Shown here piece by piece: positions 1 through 5,168 of a stretch of 5,168 nt of DNA (position 1 is the first letter of the stretch; every line of letters begins with the position of its first letter). The DNA is from Bacillota bacterium (GTDB lineage Bacteria; Bacillota_E; Sulfobacillia; Sulfobacillales; Sulfobacillaceae), in assembly GCA_021802375.1 (NCBI GenBank), contig JAKAAL010000401.1:1-5168 (forward strand), given 5' to 3'. Both the position numbers and the translations under genes were made by a program. Below the pieces are notes generated by a model that saw only the letters and a program-made list of their open reading frames with translations, ran no database searches and was not told the DNA's origin.

Positions 1-237
1 GCCAACCGTCCTCTCGGCATTCTAGGCGTCCAAAGCCCCGGCCCACACCGTAGTACCCGTCGGCTTATCAAAGATTGATCGTGGTGAGCCGCAGCGAGCC
101 CCGTAAAAATCATCGCCACCGTTCGACAAACTATAGGCTTTATCATAGGATTAATTGACAAGATCTGTCTAGATGATAGCGTATTTTGGCGGTTCAGCAT
201 GATGGGTGTCGAATGAGGCGGATTTGGGGACGAAAGG
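1..237. other. Upstream intergenic leader, no convincing gene
   Basis: No coding region here can be supported. One plus frame is open from the window edge to a TGA at 76-78, and could be the last 25 codons of an upstream gene, but its translation is not recognisable. The segment from about 121 to 190 is clearly more A+T-rich than the flanks and carries the candidate promoter. A six-codon unit, ATG ATG GGT GTC GAA then TGA, occupies 199-216 in frame with the downstream gene. It is probably incidental. Confidence 0.5.
155..182 (+). promoter_or_regulatory. Candidate sigma-A-type promoter for the PelF-like glycosyltransferase gene
   Basis: A perfect TTGACA (-35) lies at 155-160. Sixteen bases later comes TAGCGT (177-182), which keeps the first, second and last bases of the TATAAT consensus. 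It is preceded directly by TGA (174-176), giving an extended -10 TGn element. The candidate -35 ends 77 bases before the start codon at 238, so the transcript would have an untranslated leader of roughly 45-50 bases. The flanking hexamers TATCAT (141-146) and ATGATA (173-178) are inverted copies of each other and could be part of an operator or be chance. This is motif reading only; the -10 element is weak. Confidence 0.4.
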
Positions 238-2010
238 ATGGTCTCAGGAGTGGCAAAGCCTCATGTTCTGTTGAGCACGGAGGGAACGTATCCTTTTCAT
301 CTAGGCGGAGTCAGCACCTGGTGCGACACGCTCGTCCACCAACTGCCTGACATTCACTTTGACATCTTTGCCATTGCCATGAACCCGTACGTGTCCTTGC
401 GCTATGCGATGCCTGCCAATGTCGGCCAGGTGATTCCCGTGCCCTTGTGGGGTATGCAAGACCCTTCCGAGCATCGCACCGACGTCATTTATTCCGAAAT
501 ATTTTTGCAAAAACAGCGGACCGATGGCGAGCATGTGCGCGCGCTGTTTTTGCCGCCCTTCCAACAATTTTTGCGGGGGCTGGCCGGAGCCTTGCCGCCC
601 GGGGAGCTTGGTCAAGCTCTGGCGGCCATGTATCGATATTTTCGCACCTACGACTACCAAGTCTCGTTCAAGACGGAACAGGTTTGGGAAGTGTTCAAGG
701 AATGGGAGCTGCAGGCGGCCCACAGGGGACTTTGGGACGAGCCCTCAGTGTTCGAAGCCGTGCAAAGTATCGGCTGGATCTACCATTTTTTGACCGTGCT
801 CAATACCTCGATCCCCCACGTGGACGTGGTGCATTCGTCGGCAGCGGCCTTTTGCGGCATGGTGGGTATCGTCTCTAAGCTCGAATACGGAACCCCCTAC
901 GTCTTAACCGAGCACGGGGTGTATCTAAGGGAGCAGTACCTGAGTATTGGGCGGAGCTCGATGACGCCGTTTTCCAAGAGATTCTTGCTGGCGTTGGTCA
1001 AGACCATCGCCAAGGAAAATTTGTTCTATGCTGACGAGTTAGCACCTGTCTGTGCTTTTAACGGGCGATGGGAGCGGGTTCTAGGGGCAGATCCGGATAA
1101 AATTCGCGTCATCTACAATGGGGTGAGTTCCGAACGCTTTTTCCCGACGGATTTGCCTGATGCAGCCCCACCGGGGTCTCTAGTGCACGTGCTCGCGGTC
1201 GCCCGCATTGACCCCAATAAAGATTTAGTCACGCTGCTTCGGGCCATGGCCATCGTGAAGAACTTTGGCATTTCGGCCAAAACGGTGATTCAAGGTTCCG
1301 TATCGGTTCCAGAATACTCCGAGAAATTAGAAAAATTACTTCGGGAATTAGGCCTTGAGCGTGAGGTCGAGTTTTCGGGACATACCGATGACATGACGGC
1401 AGTGTATCGGGATGCCGACATTGTGGTCCAATCGAGCGTCACGGAAGCCTTTCCCTATTCGGTCATCGAAGCCATGATGTCGGGGCGGCCGATGGTGGCT
1501 ACTGATGTGGGCGGAACCCGAGAAGCGCTCGGCGATGCGGGTATTTTGGTTCCCTCGCGGGATCCGGCCCTGCTGGCTGCGGGCATTGCCATGCTGGCAA
1601 CGAATCCCGCGTTGCGGCGTGAGCTAGGCGTCCTTGCTCGCGCACGGGCCGTTGAGAAGTTTGAAATCCGACAAACCTTGGCGGCCTTTACGGACTTGTA
1701 TCGTCGCTGGAGCCAGCGCGCCCCGAAAGTCATGGGCACGGGGAGGGCGAATGCTCAGCCGGAGGCCGTCTTGAGGCTCCAACGGGCCCATGCCTTGAGG
1801 GCGCTGAACCAACCTCTCTTGGCCCTGGAGCAGTGTGCCCTCGCCCTAGACATGGTGGGGTCCTCCCCGGCGGCGACTACGTTGTTGTTAGAGATGGTCG
1901 ACCTGGAATGGCGGCTTGGCCGCCTTCGCCAAGCCGAGGAGCACCTGATTAAAGCGAAGATGCTCGAAGCCTTCTTCGCCGAACGCGGGGGCCTGGGCCA
2001 GGTGGGATAA
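238..2010 (+). CDS. PelF-type GT4 glycosyltransferase (DUF3492 N-terminal region) with TPR-like C-terminal tail
   Basis: This is a predicted cytoplasmic retaining GT-B glycosyltransferase that transfers sugars from a nucleotide-sugar donor, probably to a growing surface or extracellular polysaccharide. The N-terminus has the PelF/DUF3492 signature EGTYPF-x2-GGVS-x-W (residues 15-28), and TEHG-x-Y lies at 224-229. The C-terminal GT4 domain runs from about 315 to 490. It has R-I-D-P-N-K (323-328), whose Lys is the usual donor-phosphate contact, and the EX7E motif E403/E411 followed by G-x-P-x-V-A-x-D-x-GG-x-x-E (416-429). Residues 507-583 are two Ala/Leu-rich helical hairpins resembling TPR units, beyond the normal GT4 end. 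ATG 238 was chosen because GGGGA (226-230) sits seven bases upstream; a GTG at 250 is possible but poorly spaced. PelF of Pseudomonas is a UDP-glucose-using enzyme for Pel polysaccharide, but no other pel gene is visible, so the symbol pelF is withheld. The family call is firm; donor and product are unknown. Confidence 0.9.
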   Translation: MVSGVAKPHVLLSTEGTYPFHLGGVSTWCDTLVHQLPDIHFDIFAIAMNPYVSLRYAMPANVGQVIPVPLWGMQDPSEHRTDVIYSEIFLQKQRTDGEHVRALFLPPFQQFLRGLAGALPPGELGQALAAMYRYFRTYDYQVSFKTEQVWEVFKEWELQAAHRGLWDEPSVFEAVQSIGWIYHFLTVLNTSIPHVDVVHSSAAAFCGMVGIVSKLEYGTPYVLTEHGVYLREQYLSIGRSSMTPFSKRFLLALVKTIAKENLFYADELAPVCAFNGRWERVLGADPDKIRVIYNGVSSERFFPTDLPDAAPPGSLVHVLAVARIDPNKDLVTLLRAMAIVKNFGISAKTVIQGSVSVPEYSEKLEKLLRELGLEREVEFSGHTDDMTAVYRDADIVVQSSVTEAFPYSVIEAMMSGRPMVATDVGGTREALGDAGILVPSRDPALLAAGIAMLATNPALRRELGVLARARAVEKFEIRQTLAAFTDLYRRWSQRAPKVMGTGRANAQPEAVLRLQRAHALRALNQPLLALEQCALALDMVGSSPAATTLLLEMVDLEWRLGRLRQAEEHLIKAKMLEAFFAERGGLGQVG

Positions 2011-2018
2011 ACGATGGC

Positions 2019-2040
2019 GGAACGGTCGGTCCCGTGTTCC
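2019..2040. terminator. Weak hairpin between convergent genes, possible bidirectional terminator
   Basis: The 29-base gap between the two convergent stop codons contains GGAACGG (2019-2025), which can pair with CCG (2032-2034) and TTCC (2037-2040). This gives a short stem with a two-base bulge. No T-run follows the stem on either strand, so it does not meet the usual intrinsic terminator pattern. The position is right for a terminator but the structure is poor. Confidence 0.2.
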
Positions 2041-3758
2041 TAAATGACCATGTGGACGATTAAATCTGGCAGCCGCCCAGCTTGCTCAAGCTGGGCCACG
2101 AGCTCTGGGGTAATGAGGTCGCCCGTGCGCGCCAAGACGGTGCCATCCGGGCCGCTGACATCTTGGCCCACATGTTTTCCGAACATAAAAGAGCGTACAT
2201 CTAATCCTCCTGCCTCCGGCGGCCGATCAGCCATCTGGTCTGGGGATGGCGTGGACATGGCGGCGACGGCAGGAGCGGGCGGCGAGGGCTGGTCGGTCCA
2301 TAGCGGTGGCGTAGACGCCAAAGGAGGAGGCGACGACTCCAATCCGGGCAAGGCCGTGCCATCGTCTGCCGCGGTCGGGCGGACAGGGACTTGGTCGGCT
2401 CGATTCTCGGACATTTGTGGGGGGTTCTTTTCCGTCACGCCCGGAAGGGAGAGATCGAATCTCTGCCCCACCAGAGTAGAGGTCTCGGCTTTTTGATCCC
2501 AAAGGGGTCGAGCCAGCCAATCAGAGTCGGTGCCAGGCCCTAACGTTTCGGGTTGACCGCGCTCCTCGGGGTCCGTGGGAGAGCTCTCAGTGGCATAAGG
2601 CCACGCCTTGCCTGGGTTCTCTTGCGAGAGCCTGTCCCCTTCGAACGGTGGGGAGGCCGTGGCCGCGTCTGCCGCTAGGCCGCTGCCTTGGTATGGGGGA
2701 ACGATAGGGTGGTCAGGCAGTCCGGAAATCTCGTCAGCGAGACTTTGCGCTTCGCTCGCGCTCGCCGCAAAGGGGACCTCGCATGCGTCTGGCTTGCTTT
2801 TAGCGTCGTCGTTTCCAGGCACGGTCTCGTCCCGGGCTACCTCCATCTCCAGCCGGGAGCTCGGGACTTGGCCCTCTGCCCCGCGTCCCACCCCCTTCGC
2901 GCTGGGAGCGGATGTGGCAGGCGGTTCGACGTGAAGCGCCTGACGCGTCGGGGGAGCCAGCTCTTCGATGTCGACGTATTGGAAGGTGTTGCTGACCAGA
3001 ATATGTTGGAAGCGATGGGCCAAGACATCTTCCGCCTTGAGCACTCGGAGCGTGCCGTTTGGCGCTTGGACCTGGTAGCCCAGGATACTAAGGGGTGGTG
3101 TTCCTACCAAGAGGCCCCTTAAAAAGCCGAGATTCATCCCTTCACGAGTGGTAACCGCAATCTTGTCATGGGGCAAGGGATAGCAGAGAAGGTGATCGGC
3201 TAGACGACTTGGGGCATCCGTCAAGTCGGAGGCGATCCCCAGCACCAGGCGCGTGAAATCCCTCACCAAAAACCCAGGCGTCGACGCCGCCAAGGCGCGA
3301 TCCGCCTTGCGCTGGCTTTCTTGCATGAGGTCGTTGAGTCCCCGAGCAATGTCCGCGATCTGTCCGTGATATTGGTGGATTTCCCTTCGCAAGTTGACTT
3401 CTAAGGTGTCGAACTCTTCCATCCGCTGTTCATGGGCCGCCGTTATGCGCGAGATTTCGTGACGAATGCCCGCCTCGGTGTATTGCCAGTTGGCCTCGTA
3501 ACTCCGCAATTGCTGCTGCGCCTGAGCGTATTGGAGGCGAACCTGTTCGAGTTCATCGGTTAGCCATTTGCGTCGCTCCGCGATTTGCTGCTGCTCCTGT
3601 TGCAACCGTTCGCGTGCGTCCTGAAATTCCGTTGACCATTCTACTTTGCGCGCCATGAACTGTGAAAGGTGCTCCCGCACTGATTGCCGCTTATAGCCGA
3701 AGAGCCGCGTTTTGAACGCGTCTAATCGTTCACCGATCGCAGGATCATGATTGGACAT
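2040..3758 (-). CDS. Large DivIVA-like coiled-coil protein with PRC-barrel-like region, disordered linker and small C-terminal domain
   Basis: Function is not established; a scaffold or regulator at the membrane or cell pole is inferred. From ATG 3758 the protein has 572 residues. Residues 12-34 follow the DivIVA/GpsB pattern F-x5-GY-x4-V-x3-L, in which GY is the membrane-turn signature of that family. A Gln/Glu/Arg-rich coiled coil spans about 36-155. Residues 195-268 alternate short beta-like strands with GxxLG-type turns, resembling a PRC barrel. Residues 275-515 are a low-complexity Pro/Ala/Ser/Glu linker, probably disordered. Residues 520-572 form a compact C-terminal unit, GKHVGQDV then DGTVLARTGDLITPEL, ending in LIVHMVI. 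There is no signal peptide or membrane helix. ATG 3758 overlaps the upstream gene by 14 bases. No ribosome site precedes it, so translational coupling is likely; a TTG at 3812 would add 18 residues. The reading frame is certain, the domain calls moderate. Confidence 0.8.
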   Translation of the reverse strand: MSNHDPAIGERLDAFKTRLFGYKRQSVREHLSQFMARKVEWSTEFQDARERLQQEQQQIAERRKWLTDELEQVRLQYAQAQQQLRSYEANWQYTEAGIRHEISRITAAHEQRMEEFDTLEVNLRREIHQYHGQIADIARGLNDLMQESQRKADRALAASTPGFLVRDFTRLVLGIASDLTDAPSRLADHLLCYPLPHDKIAVTTREGMNLGFLRGLLVGTPPLSILGYQVQAPNGTLRVLKAEDVLAHRFQHILVSNTFQYVDIEELAPPTRQALHVEPPATSAPSAKGVGRGAEGQVPSSRLEMEVARDETVPGNDDAKSKPDACEVPFAASASEAQSLADEISGLPDHPIVPPYQGSGLAADAATASPPFEGDRLSQENPGKAWPYATESSPTDPEERGQPETLGPGTDSDWLARPLWDQKAETSTLVGQRFDLSLPGVTEKNPPQMSENRADQVPVRPTAADDGTALPGLESSPPPLASTPPLWTDQPSPPAPAVAAMSTPSPDQMADRPPEAGGLDVRSFMFGKHVGQDVSGPDGTVLARTGDLITPELVAQLEQAGRLPDLIVHMVI

Positions 3759-4251
3759 GGGAAAGATGTCCGGGAGGTGCTTCGTAAGCGAAATCCCGAG
3801 GGCGTTCGGCAAGGGATGATTTCGGCTCTTGGTCTTGAAGCGGGGACAAGGACTGCTGAAGCTGATTGAAGACGTTTCGAAGCGCAGCCGGCGCGTTAAG
3901 TAGCGTCTGGCGGAGCGCCTCGGAGAACTGCGAAAGCTCTGCCAATTGACGGCGACGCTCCTGCTCGCGCGTGGACAGGCCCGATTGGACCTCTTGCAAC
4001 ATCATGAAAGGCCGTTCCGACCACTGTTCCAACGAGCCCAAGACGCGGTCATAATCACGCCGCAATTGCCGAAGATTGCGGTCGATCTCTTCCAGTTCTG
4101 CACGAGACGCGTCCACCGCCTGACGTTGACTGTCGAGTTCTGCCCCCAGCGTGGCTTGTTCGGCGGCAAAATTCGATTCCAGCTCATGCACGCGTTGGTC
4201 GACGTCTTTCACAGAATATCCCAAGAAGGCACGTTGAAATCGTAACGCCAC
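3745..4251 (-). CDS. Small DivIVA-like coiled-coil protein
   Basis: This is a 168-residue soluble protein, probably a cytoplasmic scaffold of the DivIVA/GpsB type; the exact role is unknown. Residues 4-24 read L-R-F-Q-R-A-F-L-GY-S-V-K-D-V-D-Q-R-V, matching the DivIVA N-terminal pattern F-x5-GY-x4-V. The spacing is the same as in the overlapping downstream gene. Residues 22-80 and about 92-140 are rich in Glu, Gln, Arg and Leu and should form coiled coils, with a break at WSERPFMM (77-84). The last 25 residues look unstructured. GTG 4251 was chosen because a very strong ribosome site (GGAGGAGG) ends eight bases upstream. A TTG start at 4299 would bury that site inside the gene. Canonical DivIVA proteins are similar in length, but this one lacks a clear second conserved block, so it may be a divergent paralogue rather than the main DivIVA. 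It is first of two overlapping genes. Confidence 0.8.
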   Translation of the reverse strand: MALRFQRAFLGYSVKDVDQRVHELESNFAAEQATLGAELDSQRQAVDASRAELEEIDRNLRQLRRDYDRVLGSLEQWSERPFMMLQEVQSGLSTREQERRRQLAELSQFSEALRQTLLNAPAALRNVFNQLQQSLSPLQDQEPKSSLAERPRDFAYEAPPGHLSHVQS

Positions 4252-4257
4252 GGGTCC

Positions 4258-4267
4258 TTCCTCCTCC
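4258..4267 (-). promoter_or_regulatory. Strong ribosome binding site of the small DivIVA-like gene
   Basis: On the minus strand the sequence is GGAGGAGGAA, followed by GGACCC and the GTG at 4251. It contains the full anti-16S match AGGAGG with about eight bases to the start codon. This site decides the start in favour of GTG 4251 over the more upstream TTG at 4299. Confidence 0.85.
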
Positions 4268-4380
4268 AGGCAATTCTTATTCGGCACCGTCGATCTCAAC
4301 CCACATGATTGCCGGCGCCAATGATGGCTCTGGTTTCATCGACTCAAGATAGGTCGTCCCAACCCTGGTCCGCAGGAGTA

Positions 4381-4512
4381 TTACTTCACGTTAACCGATG
4401 CACAGCTTAGAGTGCGGCCATTCACCTCGACAAGCGTCTGGGTCGCAACTTTGATAATATCGTAATTCGAGCTCCTTCGTCGAAATCCTCCTGCGATCCC
4501 CATGATTTTCAC
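4381..4512 (-). pseudogene. Possible N-terminal remnant of an NADPH-dependent FMN reductase
   Basis: Read on the minus strand from GTG 4512, a 43-codon frame ends at TAA 4381-4383. Its first residues are V-K-I-M-G-I-A-GG-F-R-R-R-SSN, followed by a helix-like stretch Y-D-I-I-K-V-A-T-Q-T-L. Flavodoxin-fold NADPH-dependent FMN reductases (SsuE, ChrR and relatives) begin with a strand and phosphate loop of the pattern M-K-I-x-G-I-x-G-S-x-R-x-x-S-x-N, then a helix, and are usually about 170-200 residues long. The match therefore covers only the first strand, FMN-phosphate loop and first helix. The rest of the protein, including the later active-site loop, was not found in any frame downstream. No good ribosome site precedes the GTG; an ATG at 4503 is also in frame. 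This is a remnant if real; a chance resemblance cannot be excluded over so short a stretch. Confidence 0.4.
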
Positions 4513-4526
4513 CGCGGATCGGCGAT

Positions 4527-4548
4527 TAGACCGATGTCAAGCGGTCTA
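4527..4548. repeat. Perfect 7-bp inverted repeat TAGACCG-N8-CGGTCTA
   Basis: TAGACCG at 4527-4533 and CGGTCTA at 4542-4548 are perfect reverse complements around an 8-base spacer. On the minus strand the spacer contains TTGACA (4535-4540), which would be a -35 box enclosed by the repeat. It lies just upstream of the FMN-reductase-like remnant and could be an old operator for it, or a small hairpin. No T-run follows, so a terminator is unlikely. Confidence 0.45.
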
Positions 4549-4590
4549 TCCGTCTACGCCGTGTGCTGAGGCGTGTTAAGGCATACGGTT

Positions 4591-4616
4591 AGGTCACAGG
4601 AAAATTGGCCTGACCT
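4591..4616. repeat. Inverted repeat AGGTCA-N14-TGACCT
   Basis: AGGTCA at 4591-4596 and TGACCT at 4611-4616 are perfect reverse complements. With a two-base bulge the stem extends by GG (4599-4600) pairing with CC (4609-4610), leaving an AAAATTGG loop. It begins 58 bases past the stop codon of the enolase-superfamily gene, a sensible place for transcript termination or 3'-end protection, but no T-run follows on the minus strand. An operator is the alternative. Confidence 0.4.
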
Positions 4617-4673
4617 CCGCGCGAGGCGGCTTGAGCACCGATAGCACGTCCGTGCCAGTCGCCAAGGCCTCGG

Positions 4674-5168
4674 CTAATCAAAAAAGCCCGCGTCTTCTTC
4701 GGAGAGGTAGGCTTTGGCTGCCTCGGGGTCAAAGGCCACCCCGAGACCCGGTCGATCGCCCACCGTCACAAACCCGTCTTGGATGACGGGGGACGGTAAC
4801 CCTTGAACCATGTCGAACCAGGGGGGATCGATGCGGGGGAATTCGAAGGCCATGAAGTTTTGGGGCAAGGTGGCCGAAACCTGAATCAAGGCCGCCAGAC
4901 CCAAGATGCCATCCCCGATCCCGTGCGGGGCGATGGAGATGCTGTGCAAGTCGGCATATTCGGCGATCCACTTCAGTTCCGCTAACCCCCCCACGTCTAA
5001 GGGATCGGGACCGATGACGTCCACGGCTCGACGCTCAATGAGGTCCATGAAGTTTTGGCGCAGGTAGATCTGCTCGCCGGTATGGATCGGCGTAGAGGTT
5101 CGCGTGGTCAGGTCGCGGTAGAGGCTGGGGCTGGTAGAGGGCGAGTAGTCGCCGGTTAGCAAATCTTC
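4674..5168 (-). CDS. Mandelate racemase/muconate lactonizing enzyme family protein, C-terminal part (5' end outside window)
   Basis: The visible 164 residues are the second half of the TIM-barrel and the tail of an enolase-superfamily enzyme. Such enzymes abstract a proton next to a carboxylate and are typically sugar-acid dehydratases, racemases or cycloisomerases. The fragment starts at the window edge with Glu-Asp, fitting the second metal-ligand position. Glu32 in T-G-E is the third ligand. Asp55 (GPDPLDVGG) and His82 (APHG) form the Asp-His dyad of the mandelate racemase subgroup, and Glu109 (F-E-F) fits the next conserved acid. The usual C-terminal motif D-R-P-G-L-G-V is present and the gene ends in GFFD then TAG. 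No start is assigned; a TTG at 5162 is internal, because the frame continues to the edge. The first metal ligand and the catalytic Lys motif lie outside. The substrate cannot be told from this half. All visible catalytic residues are intact, so the gene is probably functional. Confidence 0.9.
   Translation of the reverse strand, partial: EDLLTGDYSPSTSPSLYRDLTTRTSTPIHTGEQIYLRQNFMDLIERRAVDVIGPDPLDVGGLAELKWIAEYADLHSISIAPHGIGDGILGLAALIQVSATLPQNFMAFEFPRIDPPWFDMVQGLPSPVIQDGFVTVGDRPGLGVAFDPEAAKAYLSEEDAGFFD

Larger units (their letters stand above)
4252..4673. other. 422-base gap between the enolase-superfamily gene and the DivIVA-like pair
   Basis: No intact gene is supported here. The gap must hold the end of the enolase-superfamily transcript and probably the promoter of the DivIVA-like pair. 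It contains a probable gene remnant (4381-4512), two inverted repeats (4527-4548 and 4591-4616) and the ribosome site at 4258-4267. A minus-strand TATTAT (4454-4459) is a good -10 match but has no convincing -35. A TTGACA lies at 4535-4540 on the minus strand without a matching -10. A further short minus-strand frame, 4390-4277, is open for 37 codons and ends 25 bases before the GTG at 4251; its translation is not recognised. Confidence 0.5.

Noticed and set aside
1..78. Plus-strand frame open from the window edge to TGA at 76-78, a possible end of an upstream gene
   Set aside because: Only 25 codons, with no recognisable family pattern; too short to support a call.
2..112. Minus-strand frame from an ATG near 112 running off the left edge, preceded by GGTGGCG
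   Set aside because: The translation is Arg- and Leu-rich with no domain pattern, and the ribosome-site spacing is too short. It could only be judged with more sequence to the left.
301..723. 140-codon minus-strand open frame
   Set aside because: Lies entirely inside the clearly real PelF-type gene; it is a shadow frame with no family resemblance.
1992..2002. CCTGG-G-CCAGG palindrome near the end of the glycosyltransferase gene
   Set aside because: A one-base loop cannot form a hairpin, and it lies within codons; chance.
238..2010. Assigning the symbol pelF and a Pel polysaccharide system
   Set aside because: The protein matches the PelF/DUF3492 type, but none of the other Pel proteins is present in the window, and this family is widespread outside Pel clusters.
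2044..3122. Several plus-strand open frames of 100-150 codons
   Set aside because: They are antisense to the low-complexity linker and middle of the large coiled-coil gene, where G+C-rich codons keep opposite frames open. None resembles a protein family.
4594..4677. Short minus-strand frame between stops, reading A-E-A-L-A-T-G-T-D-V-L-S-V-L-K, just past the enolase-family stop
   Set aside because: Only 27 codons and not in frame with the enolase-family gene; no family recognised, and no ribosome site.

Overview
The window looks like chromosomal DNA of a Gram-positive bacterium, most likely a moderately G+C-rich member of the Bacillota. The Sulfobacillus/Alicyclobacillus type of lineage is a guess. 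The evidence is two proteins with DivIVA-like N-termini, a strong GGAGGAGG ribosome binding site in front of a GTG start, and a PelF-type glycosyltransferase. I see no rRNA, tRNA, CRISPR array, insertion sequence or phage gene.

Layout. Positions 1-237 are a leader without a convincing gene but with a candidate promoter. Positions 238-2010 (+) encode a complete 590-aa GT4 glycosyltransferase of the PelF/DUF3492 type with a TPR-like C-terminal tail. It converges on a two-gene minus-strand unit with only 29 bases between the stop codons. In transcription order that unit is a 168-aa DivIVA-like coiled-coil protein (4251-3745), then an overlapping 572-aa protein (3758-2040). The second protein has a DivIVA-like start, a long coiled coil, a PRC-barrel-like region, a long disordered Pro/Ala/Glu/Ser-rich linker and a small conserved-looking C-terminal domain. 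Upstream of this unit is a 422-base gap (4252-4673). It contains two inverted repeats and an open stretch whose translation resembles the first ~40 residues of an NADPH-dependent FMN reductase, probably a remnant. The window ends inside the 3' part of a mandelate racemase/muconate lactonizing enzyme family gene (5168-4674, minus).

How the genes may work together. The two DivIVA-like proteins are overlapping neighbours, share an N-terminal pattern with the same spacing, and are probably translationally coupled, so a joint membrane-curvature or polar scaffold is plausible. The convergent PelF-like enzyme probably makes an extracellular or cell-surface glycan. A link between scaffold and glycan synthesis is only suggested by adjacency. 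The enolase-superfamily enzyme looks metabolically unrelated (sugar-acid or similar catabolism).

The most novel-looking item is the 572-aa multidomain protein and its small DivIVA-like partner. I do not recognise this architecture as a named system.
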